Assembly: GCA_951799405.1 (NCBI GenBank)
Contig: OX637338.1
Location: 7,812,001-7,876,000, forward strand
Origin: Agapetus fuscipes
Lineage: Eukaryota; Arthropoda; Insecta; Trichoptera; Glossosomatidae
Reading direction: 5' to 3'
Length of the DNA: 64,000 nucleotides
Below, piece after piece: positions 1 to 12,447 of the stretch (position 1 is its first letter; each line of letters begins with the position of its first letter). Position numbers and translations under genes: made by a program. The notes below the pieces were generated by a model. The model was not told the origin of the DNA and did not search any database. It saw nothing but the letters and a program-made list of their open reading frames with translations.

Positions 1-749
1 AAAAACGCTCGAGAAAATAATTTAACTGGTGAAGAAAAATTTTGTTTTTGTATTGTTACATTATTAACTCAAAAACAATAACAAACAAATATAAGAAATG
101 TGCAATGAAATATGTTTTGATATTAATTTTTCTCTATTAATTTCTTACAACTGAAATTGTAGCATTATTGTTACACTCTGTTATAATTGAACTCTATATC
201 TGAAAAAAAACTAATAAACACAATTCATTTAAGCATGAACTTATAAGTAATATGGGTAATATACTCGTACGAGTATTTTTCCTCGTAGGAAATATGACGG
301 GTTGTATCTACATTAGCATCGATTTGTTCAACGTAAAAAAATCAAGTACAAATATAAGATACGGGGACTAATGGATTTATAAATTGATGCTATCAGCTTT
401 TTCACACTTTACTTTTTGAGATCGGAAATCAAAGGTCACGTAGAGTGTATTGTAATGTAAGTGAGAACATTATTAGACTAAATATTTTCGGCCGTGTCAA
501 GGAGAGAAGGCGCATTACTTATGGCAAGGTAAAATGCATTAAGGAATTTGTGTAGGAAACTTTAAAACATTAACAGATTACTGCATATAATATATATTTA
601 AATTTCGAGGAAGGTCGTCAAAATGGTGAGAGATTATCAACTCACACTAGCGGTCAAAAGTTTGATTTTTTAACATAGACATAAAAACTATATTTCATCT
701 ATGAAATATATAGGGGCTAATGTAACAAGAAAAATCAAACGGTTTCATT
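1..749. other. AT-rich non-coding DNA
   Basis: I see no credible coding frame, RNA gene or recognisable repeat in this stretch. It is AT-rich with short homopolymers. Confidence 0.5.
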
Positions 750-903
750 AAGTCTATAATATAGGTTGCAAAGGTATATTGACATTTAGGGCATTTACAC
801 ATGCTGCATGTGCACATACAAAAAAAATCAAACCTCGCGTGTAATCTTGATTCTCTTGACTCCCTTCCCTGAAACCAGAGTGGCATTGGTAATAGTGAAC
901 TAT
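750..903 (-). repeat. repeat-S copy, degraded
   Basis: Minus-strand copy of repeat-S. Recognisable parts are the GTTGCAAAGGTATATT end, the ATGCTGCATGTG block and the TTCCCTGAAACC block. The region just outside, up to 1600, shows nothing I can name. Confidence 0.6.
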
Positions 904-1601
904 TTTTTTACTGCATGGAAATCAGCATTATACTAGCCTGTTCGTTAAAGAACATCATAGGTACAGTTTATCGAAATCAGTTACACATATTCAAAGTTAT
1001 TACATATCTTCGCAACTTAGATTAAAAATAAAAGTCACAAAACCATACAGTAGCGTTTCTTAAGGATGCTGTCTCAAAGAAAGAAAATTTGACGTCATAC
1101 ATGGAAAAAATAATGAAAAAGAAAATCTTCGAAAGTTTTGCAAATCTTGAATGGTACAATACTTTCTATCGCGGGGTTTTGGTAGCATGTTCGCTGTTAG
1201 AGCTCACAAAAGTAGTAAACTGCCTTTATAGTAGGAAGGAAACATTTTTACGCATAAAGGAAGCTTTATGGATCTCTTTTACGAATCGCGCACATAAATA
1301 TCCTCACACAACATTTACACGGCCGCTTGAGCACTTGACAGAACCAGATCCCGGTATCAGTAATCTACGAAATGTGACGCCAAATGTGGCCAGCCGCGCT
1401 GGGTGTTTATCTTTATTGCGGACATGAAACAGCTGCCATCGATTCCTGGACAATAAAATTTTCATCGATCGGGAAACTTGTTGTTTCATTGCAGCTGATT
1501 TTAACACGTCCAAGTTTCCAGTTAGGTAAAATGTAAAGTGCCTATAACAATAACAGCTCACTAAAAAAAGGAGCAGCTACGACTGAGATGATAAACGCTA
1601 C

Positions 1602-1900
1602 TAAGCTGCTTCTTCTGTAACTTCTTTCCTATTTATTTGGTGGAAAGTGGAACCTATTTATATTTTACAGGTAAGGGGGCCGGCACTTCACACCCACTTC
1701 AGTTGAAATGGGGGTTTTCCGAGCTTTCAAGAGGGCTGGTACTCATTCCTTGCGAAGGCTAAGTAAACCTTGCCGGTATTTTATTTTAGGTTTGAAATAA
1801 ACAGCGAAATGCGAAATCATTTTTGACACCCTGGATGGGATTCGAGCCTGAGCCCTCGGCATGGAATGCAAGACCTCTTCTAACTCAGCTATCGACCGGA
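1602..1900 (-). repeat. SINE-Q, near full length, diverged
   Basis: Minus-strand tRNA-derived SINE. The tRNA-like head (GATAGCTGAGTTAGAAG-type A box, then a B box near 1845-1855) sits at the right end. The body follows leftward with the shared 'GACACCC', 'CAAGGTTTAC' and 'ACTTCAACTGAAGTGG'-like blocks. The left end carries an ATTTGGTGGAAAGTGG segment that is shared only with the copy at 15323-15543, so these two form a subfamily. Confidence 0.75.
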
Positions 1901-2199
1901 CTATTGATAATTGGTGGTTGATAATTAAAAGAAACAGAAATATGCTGGCTACATACATGGGCCTGTGAACTTGCTTGTTTTATATGCAAATAAGGAAATA
2001 CAAATCCGAGAAACAAAGAATGATTGCAAAAAGTGTAAGAGCTTTAAAAGGAACTAAAAAACTACAAAAACATTCTCTTTATGATTAACATTAGAACTTA
2101 AATGTCTATAAAAAAAAGCTTTTGACATAAAATCTGGAAGCAAATGCGAACATATTGCAACACACTATCAAGTAGATCCTTCTATATTTATATTCGTTT

Positions 2200-2640
2200 A
2201 AAGAGCCGCAAACCACAAGGGCGCACTATAAAATGGTTATTCAATCGCAAATGAGATGTCTGATAAAATATTTGTTTATCTGGCCGGTAATCTCATCACT
2301 TGACGAACAGAGTTGTACAGCTTTAGCTCAATAGAGAACTTCATCCAGCCCCAGCCCGCACAATGCAGTAGCCACAATCAAACACAAACCTAGCGCTCCC
2401 ACTCAGCCTGCTCCTGTGGGAAAATATTCCCCTACGAAGCAGGAACCTGCCCCAACTATGCGGGGCGAAACGCTCGTAAATAAAACCCACCCCAATTTTG
2501 TTTCGGGTGCAATATGCGATATGTCAGTGCACGCGCTCCGTCAGGGCAATGAAACGGGAGGGTGCAATTGTCCACCCCCCAGTGCGCCTCCAAACACCCC
2601 ACCCTCATCTCGTCGCATTTAATCTAACGTAATTGGATAT
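2200..2640. promoter_or_regulatory. candidate GC-richer non-repetitive island
   Basis: A less AT-rich patch with no repeat family recognised and no good coding frame. It contains a RUNX-like AACCACA, a forkhead-like TGTTTAT overlapping GATA-like TTATCT, and a pyrimidine-rich stretch around 2570-2610. This is only a motif reading and a cis-regulatory role is inference. Confidence 0.2.
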
Positions 2641-3430
2641 TCGGGCTGGGAGTTTTGGTTATGGCTTGAAAGAGAATCGTGTGAACTGTGGATTGACACT
2701 TGCTGTATGTTGATGATGAACCAGTACCCAGGCCTGTCTCCCTTTGTTAATCTAACGCGACCGGCATATGCTTTGCAATATAATGTTATTGAATAGATGA
2801 ATTCAATTAAAATAATATGTGCGTAGACCCTGAGTACCCAGAGTACATTACCCACACACACACAGATTGGATGTGATATTATAAGCAAGATTAATAATAA
2901 ACAGTAATTATCTTTGTCGTTGTTACAAAAATGGACGTATTTAATTATAAATTTGACCGAGACCTGCCTGCTTAATAATTTATGATTATTTCAAAAAATT
3001 GAAATGTAATTATCAAGAAAATAATATATCCCACAAGAAAAAAGACCCGTCGAATCATAAAACGTTGCGTCACATTCCTCCACTTTAATTATCACATGTT
3101 ATTATTCTCATAATAGTCGTATTATTTGATCTATTAAAAATAAGCCACGTACTTGCCCGCTTCATTAATTGCACAATTTTTTTTTTACCGTTCAAATATC
3201 AATTAACCAACTCGCAAGTAATTACATTAGACAGTACCTGCGTATGAGCTGATTAACATATTTTAATTGATAAAAAAGATAAATGTTCCAACAAATAAAA
3301 AAAATCCAATTTAGCTGCACAACATTCACTTTGAGATAACATCACCCTGATGTTATAATTAATGTAGTCTCCTTACACCACGCTTAGCGCTGCAGATAAT
3401 GCTATGATTTGTATCGTAGGATCACATATT
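2641..3430. other. AT-rich DNA without recognised features
   Basis: Contains a short (CA)n run near 2854-2865. No coding frame or repeat family was recognised. Confidence 0.4.
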
Positions 3431-3550
3431 GTAAACCTTGCCTGTATTAAATTTGGGTTTTGAAATAAACACGGAAACGGGAAATCATTTCTGACACCCT
3501 CAGAGGGATACGAATCCATAAGCATTCTACCAACTAAACTATCAAACGGA
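3431..3550 (-). repeat. SINE-Q head fragment
   Basis: Minus-strand fragment covering the tRNA-like head and the adjoining 'GACACCCTC', 'GAAATAAACAC' and 'CAAGGTTTAC' blocks. The 3' half of the element is absent. Confidence 0.65.
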
Positions 3551-3848
3551 CTAATATGCTGGTCAATGGCAAATCCGCTAATGGTCTAGAATCTAGATAG
3601 TACGTTTAAATTTAAAATAGATAATGCAGTAAAACATTAGCCTGAATCTAAATAAATCCTTGTTTACTGGAAAAGGCGTTTCTATTTTGAACACAATGTC
3701 ATTTATCAAACTGCAAAATGTAATAAGCACGTGTTTTAATGACAGTAATAATACTTAGTTTATTTATGTTACTTTACACCCTCACTATTTGCAAAACAGC
3801 ATGCAAACAAACCCGTCAATAGGAAAAAACTGTTAACCCAATATTGCT

Positions 3849-3975
3849 CTGTACTCCGAGTACACGTTTAAACTCAACCAAAAATATACATGTAAACTGA
3901 AACAGTGCCTCAAGTGAGTTATTAAAATTTCATACCAGTTTAGTAAAACGCTACGAGATGAAGTTTCATACGAAG
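3849..3975. repeat. MITE-H copy
   Basis: Left terminus CTGTACTCCGAGTACACG followed by AAACTCAACC. The central CAGTGCCTCAAGTGAG and the right-arm AAAACGCTA are present, but the right terminus is degraded. Confidence 0.65.
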
Positions 3976-4378
3976 TTAGTGTGGGAAAGAGGCAAGTGTT
4001 GTACTGCGAGATGTGATGTAGGTAATATTCAAAACGATTTGTTTTTCATTTGTAATTGTATCCACCTATACACGAATCTGCTTACGAGGGTGAAAACTGA
4101 ACACGTCAGGTGGTAAGGGTGGAAGCTGCAAATGCTTGTACGATGACACAGCATCCAGATGTTAGACAGACAATGGATTTGTCTAAAATATTACACAAAC
4201 CGTCAAAATCAACCCTGTCGGACACCAACAGAAATACATTTGTATTTTATTTTTATTTTTATTATATTCACACAAATAACCGTTGATAATAATTTAGCAT
4301 TAAATTAATTAAATTAAAGTAGAAGATGATGGCGGTACATTTATTTCACTGATTACCGATTTTCAATTTATTTTCTGA

Positions 4379-4692
4379 AGGAATCTTGTGCGGGAGACTC
4401 CATAGATTTAAGAAACTCTAGAAGTCTTTGACACTTGTTTAGTGCCTCAGAGGTGTTGTTTACGAGCTTGGACGTCGTTACAAAGCGCCAATACTCAAGC
4501 AAGACCCAGTGGCTGTAAGGCTGGATGGACCTTTAGTGACTAGTCTTTAGTAAAGGTTTAATGATTTTTTTAACCAAGCGAAGAGCATATTTGATTATAT
4601 AAATGTTTTTTTTTGCTCCGCTGTGATTTGAGCCCACAACTTCTCATTTACGAGTCCGAAGTGTTGCCTTTTGGACTAGGGACCGGTGAAAT
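4379..4692 (-). repeat. SINE-P, tRNA-headed copy
   Basis: Minus-strand SINE-P without a 5S part. The head, read on the minus strand from about 4692, has ACCGGTCCCTAGTCC and the diagnostic CTTCGGACTCGTAAATGAG. The body contains 'ACTGGGTCTTGCTTGAGTAT'. The 3' end near 4379 has 'GGAGTCTCCCGCAC'. Its B box is mutated (GGCTCAAATCA), so it should be transcriptionally dead. Confidence 0.75.
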
Positions 4693-6690
4693 ATTAACCG
4701 GTCAATTTGATAGAGGAAACACAAGGAAAATACGAAGGATGGTACTTTAGCTATCACAATCTTCTATTAACGCAATCAGTGTTTTGTTGTGCAGGTTATT
4801 TTTCTCTGCTTGTCACTAACTTCTTGAGTTGTGGAAAGGAGTCGACATTCATTAATCAATTCAAATCCTGGAAGTATGATGTTCTTTGGCGACCTCTCGC
4901 TGGAATTCTCAAGATTCTACTGCCGAAGATATTGCTTAGGAAGGTGCTATGGCTTTCTCCTTAATATGTTATGTATAAAAGATCATTACAAGTAAATTAA
5001 CTTGGAGGAAAATTTCCTTATATTTTCTTTAGACAGTAAAATAATAAGATTCATGTAAGTAGGATTTGAAGTAGGAATAGTTATACCAAGATGTTTGTTT
5101 TGGAACATGTTATAAACTAGGTTAAAAATATAAGTGATAAATACTTCGCATTTGTCATATCATGTTGATGCCGACCTCACGTAATCTTATAACACATCTA
5201 CTGCTATTACAAAAACAGTTGGCGCTGACATCAAACTTGTAGGAGATTTTTCATATTGTTGTAAACCTAGATACTTCTTGTCTTGTGAATGTACACAATA
5301 AAATATTTACGAAGCTTTGAAATCCTGGCCGCCGTACAGAGAAATAATAATATGAAAAAAGATTCGTAGGCAAGGTTTCGGTATTTCGACGATAAGGGAC
5401 GGATTCATTGCAAATAAGTGAGAGTGAGCCAGATAAAAAACGAGAAGCGTTCACAAAACATTTATTATTTACGTGCGTACACAGTTTGTTGATAATAGAA
5501 AATTAAACGACACAGAATGTCGACAGCGCGGCTTACAATGTTTATGTACTTGTAAAACCTTTAATCGTTCTATAAAAAACTAAATAGTGACCTTGCTTCG
5601 TTTTGGATTTGAGTAGTGAAGGAGAAAGACTGATCTTTAGTCTACTGTTAAAGATATAATTTCCCAATCTCCTCAATTTGCTCCTGCCCTGGGCCATTCT
5701 TCGCCAAATCTTAACGGCAGTGTTGTGTATATCATCCATTGGTCCATCCATCTAGCGAGTAGCGACTGACAGTCCTTCTGCCAATTCTGGGCCAAAAGTC
5801 CAAAATTTTCCTCTCCAATCTAATATCTTCTCTTCTGCCGATATGTCGTACTAACTTCCATTTTAGTTTACAGATTCTCATAAGAACTATTGCATTTAAA
5901 ATAAAATGATTTCTCTGGATCTTTTAATTACTTTAGTGTACTGAAATGAAGATTTTCTTTTAACAAATGATTCCTACTTTGTTGTAATGAAAGGTAATAT
6001 AGTTTTGTATCGCAAAAAATCCGAAATAAATTTCACACTTACTAATATTTTGGCACATAACTCATGTTAAACAGTAAGGTTGCATTTGCATACACACATA
6101 CATATCATGGCATTGTTGATTTGGTTGCGTCACTCTACCAGAAGTTATCGTTACAAATGGTTCTCATATATCTCTGTCCAGCTCCTGCAAACAGGAAGGC
6201 CGCACTGCCCAAGGCCCAGTACCCGAAGTATAAAGAATTCAAACTCAATCACAGCGTTTCAGTAAAATATGGGAAAGCTGAAACGCTTAGAAGAGGTATT
6301 GTTTTTGTTACCATACATTTATTGTTTAAAACACTTTGTACTTGGGAGACAGAACACTCTAATGTGGGGTTACCATCATAAAGCAGATTTCATCACAGCT
6401 GTAGAGATTTGGTCTTCTACCAAAACCTGAACCACTCGCCGACACTGTTAATTAGACGTTAGACAATAGTGAAAGAGAAAACAAACCGCTTGAACAGCAT
6501 ATTCTTAAATAAACACACCGCGCTGTAGGCAACTGCTATGTAGGTAATAAAAATATTTTCTTTGCGCTGTACAACCTGCAAATACAGAACACCAACACAA
6601 ATAGGTCCTATGTAAAGCTTTGTAAAGTGAGAGAAATCCAAATAATAATCTTCTTCTTCTTACATATCGTCATCTGTAACGAAAGGATTT
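4693..6690. other. unannotated AT-rich DNA
   Basis: Open frames here (for example 4707-4964 and 6064-6381) are short and unlike any protein I recognise. I treat them as chance. No repeat was recognised. Confidence 0.4.
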
Positions 6691-6792
6691 ATTAATAGGT
6701 TCAACTCGCCACATGCGACCCCTTCGGGGATAACGCGGCAAGAAGTTACACTATATGTGTAGCTTAGTTGCGTTTTTTTTTTTTTTTTTATG
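6691..6792 (+). repeat. SINE-Q 3'-end fragment
   Basis: Plus-strand 3' terminal segment with CGCCACATGCGACCCC, GGGGATAACGCGGCAAGAAG and 'ATATGTGTAGCTTAG', followed by a poly-T run. The element is 5'-truncated. Confidence 0.7.
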
Positions 6793-7013
6793 TAGGGAAA
6801 ATAAAGAATGCAAGGGTTTTTTTTAATATCGACGTAAAAACAAAAGACGACCGACAGGGGGTGGAGATCGGTTCACCCACATCAAGAGAGGAAGGCGACA
6901 CACACTTTAAAGTGACAAAGTGTGGATAACATATTTTATTGTGTATGACTTCTCTTTGAAAGAACTAGTTATGTTCCTTTAATAACTTCTAACAACAGGA
7001 TTTTCAATTTTAT

Positions 7014-7078
7014 TTAGTGTTTTCTCTCGTAAAAAATTGGAAAAAAGGTGCATTTATCTGAGAAAACCATGTTAGCTA
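7014..7078. repeat. short dispersed repeat, shared with 39234-39290
   Basis: The segment with TTTTCTCTCGTA, AAAAAGGTGCATTTATCT and AGAAAACCAT recurs with few differences around 39234-39290. The family is unknown. Confidence 0.5.
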
Positions 7079-7080
7079 CG

Positions 7081-7332
7081 AGGTATATGGTACAACTTCT
7101 TAGCGCGTTGTCCGGTAAAAAGTCGTATTTGACACGTGAAACCTTTTTTCTTTCACAGGTAAGGAGTTGGCCCAGCTCCCACGGGGGCTGGTTCTCATTT
7201 CTTGAGAAGGATGATACATCTGGTCGGTATTTTGATTTTTGGCTTAATACGCCAAAGAGGGAAATCATTTCTGACACCCTTAGTTGGGATCGAACAGTAG
7301 TAGCTTTCTGGCAAGGAATGCAAGCAACTGGA
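7081..7332 (-). repeat. SINE-Q copy, diverged
   Basis: Minus-strand copy. Body blocks AAATCATTTCTGACACCC and 'CCCACGGGGGCTGGTTCTCA' are clear. The tRNA head near 7280-7330 is badly eroded. Confidence 0.65.
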
Positions 7333-7761
7333 CTTGAATTTTAAAAATAAGAGGAGTGTTAAACAGTCTTGAAAGGCATTTTGCAAGCTTGGTCGATAGT
7401 TAGACCTATTTACTGAATGGATGTACAATTTTTGTTACTTTGATGAATCGAAATGAATGAAAGGGTATAAAGTCGAATTAATTTTTGACTTTTTTGAACT
7501 GTACTTGAAACCAAATTGCGTTCTTTTAGCTGTAATTATATGGCACTGAAACAATAAATAATAGAAAAAAGTTGAGTGCGTAATCTGAATTTCATAACAC
7601 CGACTCCATACGTAGAAATGATTATGTGACATTGCCGAGGGGACTGTCACGAGCAACAAAGGCTCCCTAGCCGGCTTCTCAATGAAAAAGTCAAAAAGTA
7701 TTTTATTTATCGGTCTTGCTCTCGTTCGTGACTTGATAACAGACTGACCAGTACGACAAGT

Positions 7762-7895
7762 ACAAAATTCTACGCATAAAACTCAACCAAAGCGTTGACC
7801 AAAAAATATACAAAAATTAAAACAACGCATCTAGTGAGCGATTTAGTTTCATATACATTATTTTTAAACGCAATAATTGAGTTTGAACATGAAGG
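7762..7895. repeat. MITE-H copy
   Basis: Has AAAACTCAACCAAAGCG, a central ACGCATCTAGTGAGCG and TTAAACGCAATAATTGAGTT in the right arm. Confidence 0.65.
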
Positions 7896-7949
7896 TACTG
7901 GTTTTAGGAGAACAGAATATGACATCGGTCTGCTATGTGGTATGTAACT

Positions 7950-8092
7950 AGTATCTCAAGTATAAAACTTCTGAGATATGTTTGGAAACTAAAACGCTAA
8001 ATAGAGGTGCTGTTTTGGTTTCAATGTATTTTTTGCTAAACGCTATGGTTGATTAAAATTTTAAGATTTATACTTGTGGTAGGTACAGGCCC
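7950..8092. repeat. MITE-H copy
   Basis: Well-preserved centre GAAACTAAAACGC / GGTGCTGTTTTGGTTTC and right arm TAAACGCTATGGTTGA, ending in a degraded TACTTGTGGTAGGTACAGG terminus. Confidence 0.7.
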
Positions 8093-8245
8093 GGACAGGT
8101 TCACAGCCACATGTTGCTCTCATTGTTTTTTGATCTGTGCGATTGTGTTATTAGTTAAAATCACAGTCATTAGCATTTTGAAATATACTTTTGACTTGTA
8201 ATGATAAATTATTAACTCATTGTGAAATGTCCATGGCGGATCTGA

Positions 8246-8380
8246 TCTGTACCCCGAGTATCAAGAACTACGTGTAAACTCAACCGTAACGTTTAACCAT
8301 CGATGTATTAAAAATAAAACGCTCATTAGAGGTGCTGTTGTACTTTCTTTGCTTTTTTTAATGTAAGATTTCATACTTGG
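8246..8380. repeat. MITE-H copy
   Basis: One of the best left termini: CTGTACCCCGAGTAT. The centre is AAAACGCTCATTAGAGGTGC. The right terminus is only partly kept. The stretch 8381-8845 shows no other feature. Confidence 0.7.
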
Positions 8381-8845
8381 AATGCCTGGCTTTTGGTTAA
8401 CAATCATATTATCAACTTTTTAAGGCCTTCATTTGGAATGTGGACAAATTGGTGAACCAATCAGAGTTTTCTTGAATTGTCGTACACCACCCAGATCGGT
8501 ATACGAATTATACACAACCAAAGGTGGCAAGCTAGGATTTGTTGAAATGAAAATGAAATAAATATGTATATGGAAACACAGATAATGTATAAAGTGATGA
8601 TGGAGATCGTATCGAGTATTCATCTCAATTCCAAAATATCCTAGTTCGCCGCCTGTATTTCTATAAGACTTTTATATCGTTTAATATGTAGGTATAGAAT
8701 AGGTTATTCTTATTTGTTGTCAAAGGCTTATACCGTGCATAAAAAAATGATGTTTGTTATTTTTAATACGATTTCTTTAAAACGACGAGTACCTACTGCT
8801 TTCAAACCTATACCGAAATTTATGTGTTCGAAAACAAACGCGTTT

Positions 8846-9088
8846 AGGTCGATAGGTCAGTTGGTAAAGTGCTTGCATTCCATGCCGAGAGCTCGGACTC
8901 GAATTTGGAGTCAGAAATAATTTCACGTTTTGGTGTTTATTTCAAACCCAAAATAAAATACCGGCAAGGTTTACTCAGCCTTCACAAGAAATGAGTATCA
9001 GCCCCCTCGGGAGCTGGGAAACCCCTTCTTTAACTGAAGTGGTTGGCGTAAGGCCGGCCACTTTACCTGTAAAAATAAATAGGTTTCT
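8846..9088 (+). repeat. SINE-Q, plus-strand copy with tRNA head
   Basis: The tRNA-like head AGGTCGATAGGTCAGTTGG begins at 8846. The B-box region reads GGACTCGAATTTGGA. The body runs through 'CGGCAAGGTTTACTCAGCC', 'CCCTCGGGAGCTGGGAAACC' and 'GTTGGCGTAAGGCCGGCC' to AAAAATAAATAGGTTT. The last 70 bp of the full-length element are missing. The following 500 bp (to 9624) hold nothing I recognise. Confidence 0.8.
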
Positions 9089-9624
9089 TTTTATTATAAC
9101 ACTCAACCATCGCGAAAACCCCGTGACAAAAAAATGCATGGAAAATACAACAGCGCGACTAGAGGTTTTTTTTTCATATGGATAGTATTTTATTTTACAC
9201 GATGGTTGCGTACTAACTAAATGTTTAAAACTGGAAATAACTGGAACATAATATTTGAGGATTTGTATTTTCTATGACCGTAATACCAAAATATTTATTG
9301 ATCCCATTTTTCTTAATGATAGATAATAATTCTCCATTACTTTTAACATCTACGTGATCTTGATATGTACAGCTTCATACATACTTTACCTCGAGCATGG
9401 CACATTGCGTTAATACTCAAACAATGTGTACACCGAAAATTAATGGAAAACTACTACACTCACTAGTGTCTCTGTTGTATCTTCTCAATATTTTTCTATT
9501 TACGCTAAGATTGAGTATTGCGGTATTTGATTAAACCCACAATCACGCAACCAAAATATTATTTGAAGCAGACAAGGCAAGTTTTGTTTACCAGGTGCCT
9601 GAGATCCCCTAGTTTCCACGACAC

Positions 9625-9784
9625 GACCTGTACCTCATGTATAAAACTTCACTTTCAAACTCTACCACAGCGTTTCTCAAAAAAATATGATGACTAAAAG
9701 CAGCGCCGCTAGTGAGAATTTTAGTTTCTAGTAATTTTGGTTAAGCGTAATTTTTTAGTGTGTACGTGAAGTTACTTGGGGTAT
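9625..9784. repeat. MITE-H copy, both termini
   Basis: Left end CTGTACCTCATGTATAAAAC, centre GCAGCGCCGCTAGTGAG, right end GTGAAGTTACTTGGGGTAT. The central orientation is reversed relative to copies such as 8246-8380. Confidence 0.7.
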
Positions 9785-10457
9785 GGATTGCAAGGTTTGT
9801 GACGCAGTCAGAGCCGAATCAAGGCTGTTTTGAGTTGTGTAACCGAACCAGAGCCCCGAAAGTCTTTGAAAACATACCGAAAAACTATATTATCTACTGA
9901 TTTTGATCACTTTTGACTCAAAAAGCTACATTTCGTCCAGACAAAGACACCTTTAAATAAGATTATGTCTTACAGGGAATCTTTAAGGGGCTTCAAATGA
10001 TTAATGGGGCCCCGAAAATTTCAAGCAAAGTATCTAATAGCACTTGTGAGCAACTTTTTATCCTTTTTTGATTCCAACATTCAATGAATAGTTTCTTAAA
10101 GTGTATCTTCTACGTTGGGACGAAAAAGGGCGGGTGGATTTTTTTTTATCTGGATAGGAAATTTTAGGGAGGGGGGGCTATGGTGGGGCCTGAGCTTTCC
10201 TTCGCACCAAGGCCCCAAAGGTGTTAATCCAGGCCTGGAGGTAGTTAGGCGGTGCTTTGTATAGGCAAATAATATTTCCACTCCGTTACGTGTTTATTTA
10301 TTGATGACAGCGAGTAAGTAGGTGAAGTCGTGACTGAATCAAATTTTAATTGCTTCTAGCAGGTTACATGTGCGGCCAATAAAATGCACACGTAAGTGTT
10401 AAAACATGCCGCGCTAATGTGTTAATCATGATCTACAGGGCGAAAGCGTTTCCTTCC
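9785..10457. other. unannotated stretch
   Basis: Includes a G-rich segment (GGGAGGGGGGGCTATGG, near 10168-10185) and short runs of GGGGCCCCG type. No coding or repeat identity was recognised. Confidence 0.35.
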
Positions 10458-10594
10458 TGCACCTCATACACAGCGTTTTCCCAAAAATATATAAGAAACT
10501 AATACGCTTAGCAGAAGCTCCATTCCAGTTTCCTTACACTTTTCGGTATGCACGTTAATTGAGTTTAGACTTGTTGTTTTATACTTGGGGTGCA
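10458..10594. repeat. MITE-H copy
   Basis: Right terminus GTTTTATACTTGGGGTGCAT and left-arm ACAGCGTTTTCCCAAAAATA are readable. The centre is diverged. Confidence 0.6.
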
Positions 10595-11571
10595 TGAAAC
10601 AAGAGCTGCATAACTCTGGCTTGTAACAATGGGGTGCTTGCTTAACTTTCTATGAACTTTGTGTCTAATTGACATTCTCTGTGGGCGACAAAGATCGTTA
10701 TCAGATATAATATTCTGCGAGTAAATTACAAGAACAAATGTGCTGACAAGGCTTATCGCCCAAGGTGCTGGAAGACAAAGCTGTGAAATAAATTAGATTA
10801 GCGAACTACGACACATTTTCCCGCTTATTCATAAAAAGCTCTTAATTTTTTATCCAGTTACAAGTCAGTTTTTACCGTACAAGAAATTAGATTTAAGCCT
10901 GATTATTGGTTTAACAAATCTAATGTATAAGGCCGATTTCGTACATCGAAAATCAACATGTTTATGGACATTTTTGGAGCGATTTCTCCTGTGTGTATCG
11001 ATATAAATTGTAGAATAAAATATATCATCAGATAACAGAACCACAAAAAATAACATGGACCGAACTATATTTATGGTAGTCGCAGCTATTAACTCATGCG
11101 TGTAAAAGCGCGCAAACTTTTTGCGACACAACGTTTAACGTAAGGTTTTCCAAATTGGAACATATTTCATTCCCAATAGTTCGGCTTAAATTCCATTGAA
11201 TATCCATTATTTGTCATCAAGAAACTGACTTTCTCAAAAAACAAAGATTTTTGTTTTTATTACTTTTTCTGAAATTCGCAAACTTTTTTGTTTTATATAC
11301 GTAAGTAGGTTAGTATATATAAATACTAGATTTAAAAATGACATCACATACCATAGTGAGTCAACTGAAATCAATAGGAAAACGTATCAAAGAAGGTGTG
11401 AAAAATTGATCAGATTTTCGTAAAAAAAATTCAACAGAGGAACATGTCTATACAGTTCACACAACGTTCTCGTTTCTGCCACACATTTTGGTACAAACTG
11501 TCGTTTATCATGCGTGGAATGTTTTTTTTTCAATTTTCAAAGTTTACCTCCATGTATTACAATCGCGCGAA
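10595..11571. other. unannotated AT-rich DNA
   Basis: Short frames such as 10865-11131 resemble nothing recognised. No repeat was identified. Confidence 0.35.
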
Positions 11572-11653
11572 CTTCCACGTGTCCGTCTGTGGGCATGCAT
11601 TTAATATGAATCTTTAATGTTGATATATCTTTGAAACTCAGATTATCAGTGTT
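11572..11653 (+). repeat. repeat-S 3' fragment
   Basis: Plus-strand 3' third: CGCGAACTTCCACGTGTCCG, then GTGGGCATGCATTTAATATG and 'GATATATCTTTGAAACTCAG'. Confidence 0.65.
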
Positions 11654-11754
11654 GTATTTAAATAACTATTCTTATTTACGAAGATACATAGATTTGTGGA
11701 TACATTATAACTTACCCGTATATTTTTGTTGCTAAGAAATATAACAGGAAATAA

Positions 11755-12172
11755 ATAATAATAATAACAGGCTGATTTATTTTAAATTACACATGATAAG
11801 AGAGCGCCGTTTTTGTGTGTGTCACACCTCAAGGGCCCTCTCCGATCATGGATAAGACTTTCTAAACAAGTGTGCCTTGAGTGCTCCTCGAAATACACCC
11901 ACAGATTTGGAGTTCTTCCCTCCGGGTGGCAGTCTGTTCCACTCCACCGGCCCCGCAACACGGAAAGCGCGGTCTCCGAAGTTTGTACGAATCTGACGGC
12001 GCGGCTGAACCAAATTGACTACTCCATCACCCGCAGATCTGAGTGTCTGCCTCCTAACACCCATTTCAACAGGTGAAATCATATCAGCCAGATAAGGTGG
12101 GGCCAAGCCATTGATGGCTTTATATACCATTAAACAAACACGGAAGACCACCCTCTCCGGGAAACGAAACGA
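11755..12172 (-). mobile_element. CR1/L2-group LINE, 5'-truncated 3' end
   Basis: Minus-strand 3' terminal piece of a LINE. Its coding end lies at 11846-12172, and the 3' UTR continues to an (AAT)n-type tail at about 11755-11772. The same 3' UTR block (CTCAAGGGCCCTCTC and GAGCGCCGTTTTTGTGTGTG) flanks the larger copy at 18310-19158, which identifies the family. The truncated 5' side abuts a GAAAC tandem repeat at 12161-12184. Confidence 0.75.
11846..12172 (-). pseudogene. LINE reverse-transcriptase C-terminal fragment
   Basis: About 108 codons homologous to the C-terminus of CR1/L2-group reverse transcriptases. The landmarks, in order, are FPERVVFRVCLMVYKAINGL, 'APPYLADMISPVE', RRQTLRSAGDGVV, TNFGDRAFRVAGPVEWNRLP and a final LFRKSYP. 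This matches the equivalent segment at 18386-19153 almost residue for residue. The RT catalytic core is absent, so no activity is possible. Residues upstream of FPERVV in the same frame come from unrelated sequence including the GAAAC repeat. Confidence 0.75.
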
Positions 12173-12184
12173 AACGAAACGAAA
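12161..12184. repeat. GAAAC pentanucleotide microsatellite
   Basis: Nearly five tandem GAAAC units at the 5' truncation point of the LINE fragment. Confidence 0.85.
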
Positions 12185-12447
12185 TAACCGCACAACAACT
12201 TGTTCTCTCAGCTCAATTACATAAATAGATTCATACAAGAAGCTACATTTCAAACGCTGGAAAGGCGCCGGATAAACGCCCATGCAAGTACCGGCCTAAC
12301 ATTGCAATTGTGAGTATTATTCAAGCCCGAGGCCTCAGAGCGTTTAGACAAATGTCAACCTGTCAGTGTTTGTAGCACCAGCGCCTACAGGTAAGAGGTG
12401 TGCTTTGGGATCTCCATCCGCGCGACCTTGAGAAACCAAGTGCCCTA

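Noticed and set aside
1089..1427. 112-codon plus-strand frame
   Set aside because: No recognised domain, no splice or start context, and overlapped by another open frame. Treated as chance.
10096..10281. G-rich segment as a possible quadruplex or gene
   Set aside because: Only one long G run plus scattered short ones, and the frame has no recognisable content.
11813..12076. Plus-strand 87-codon frame
   Set aside because: Antisense to the CR1/L2-group LINE fragment.
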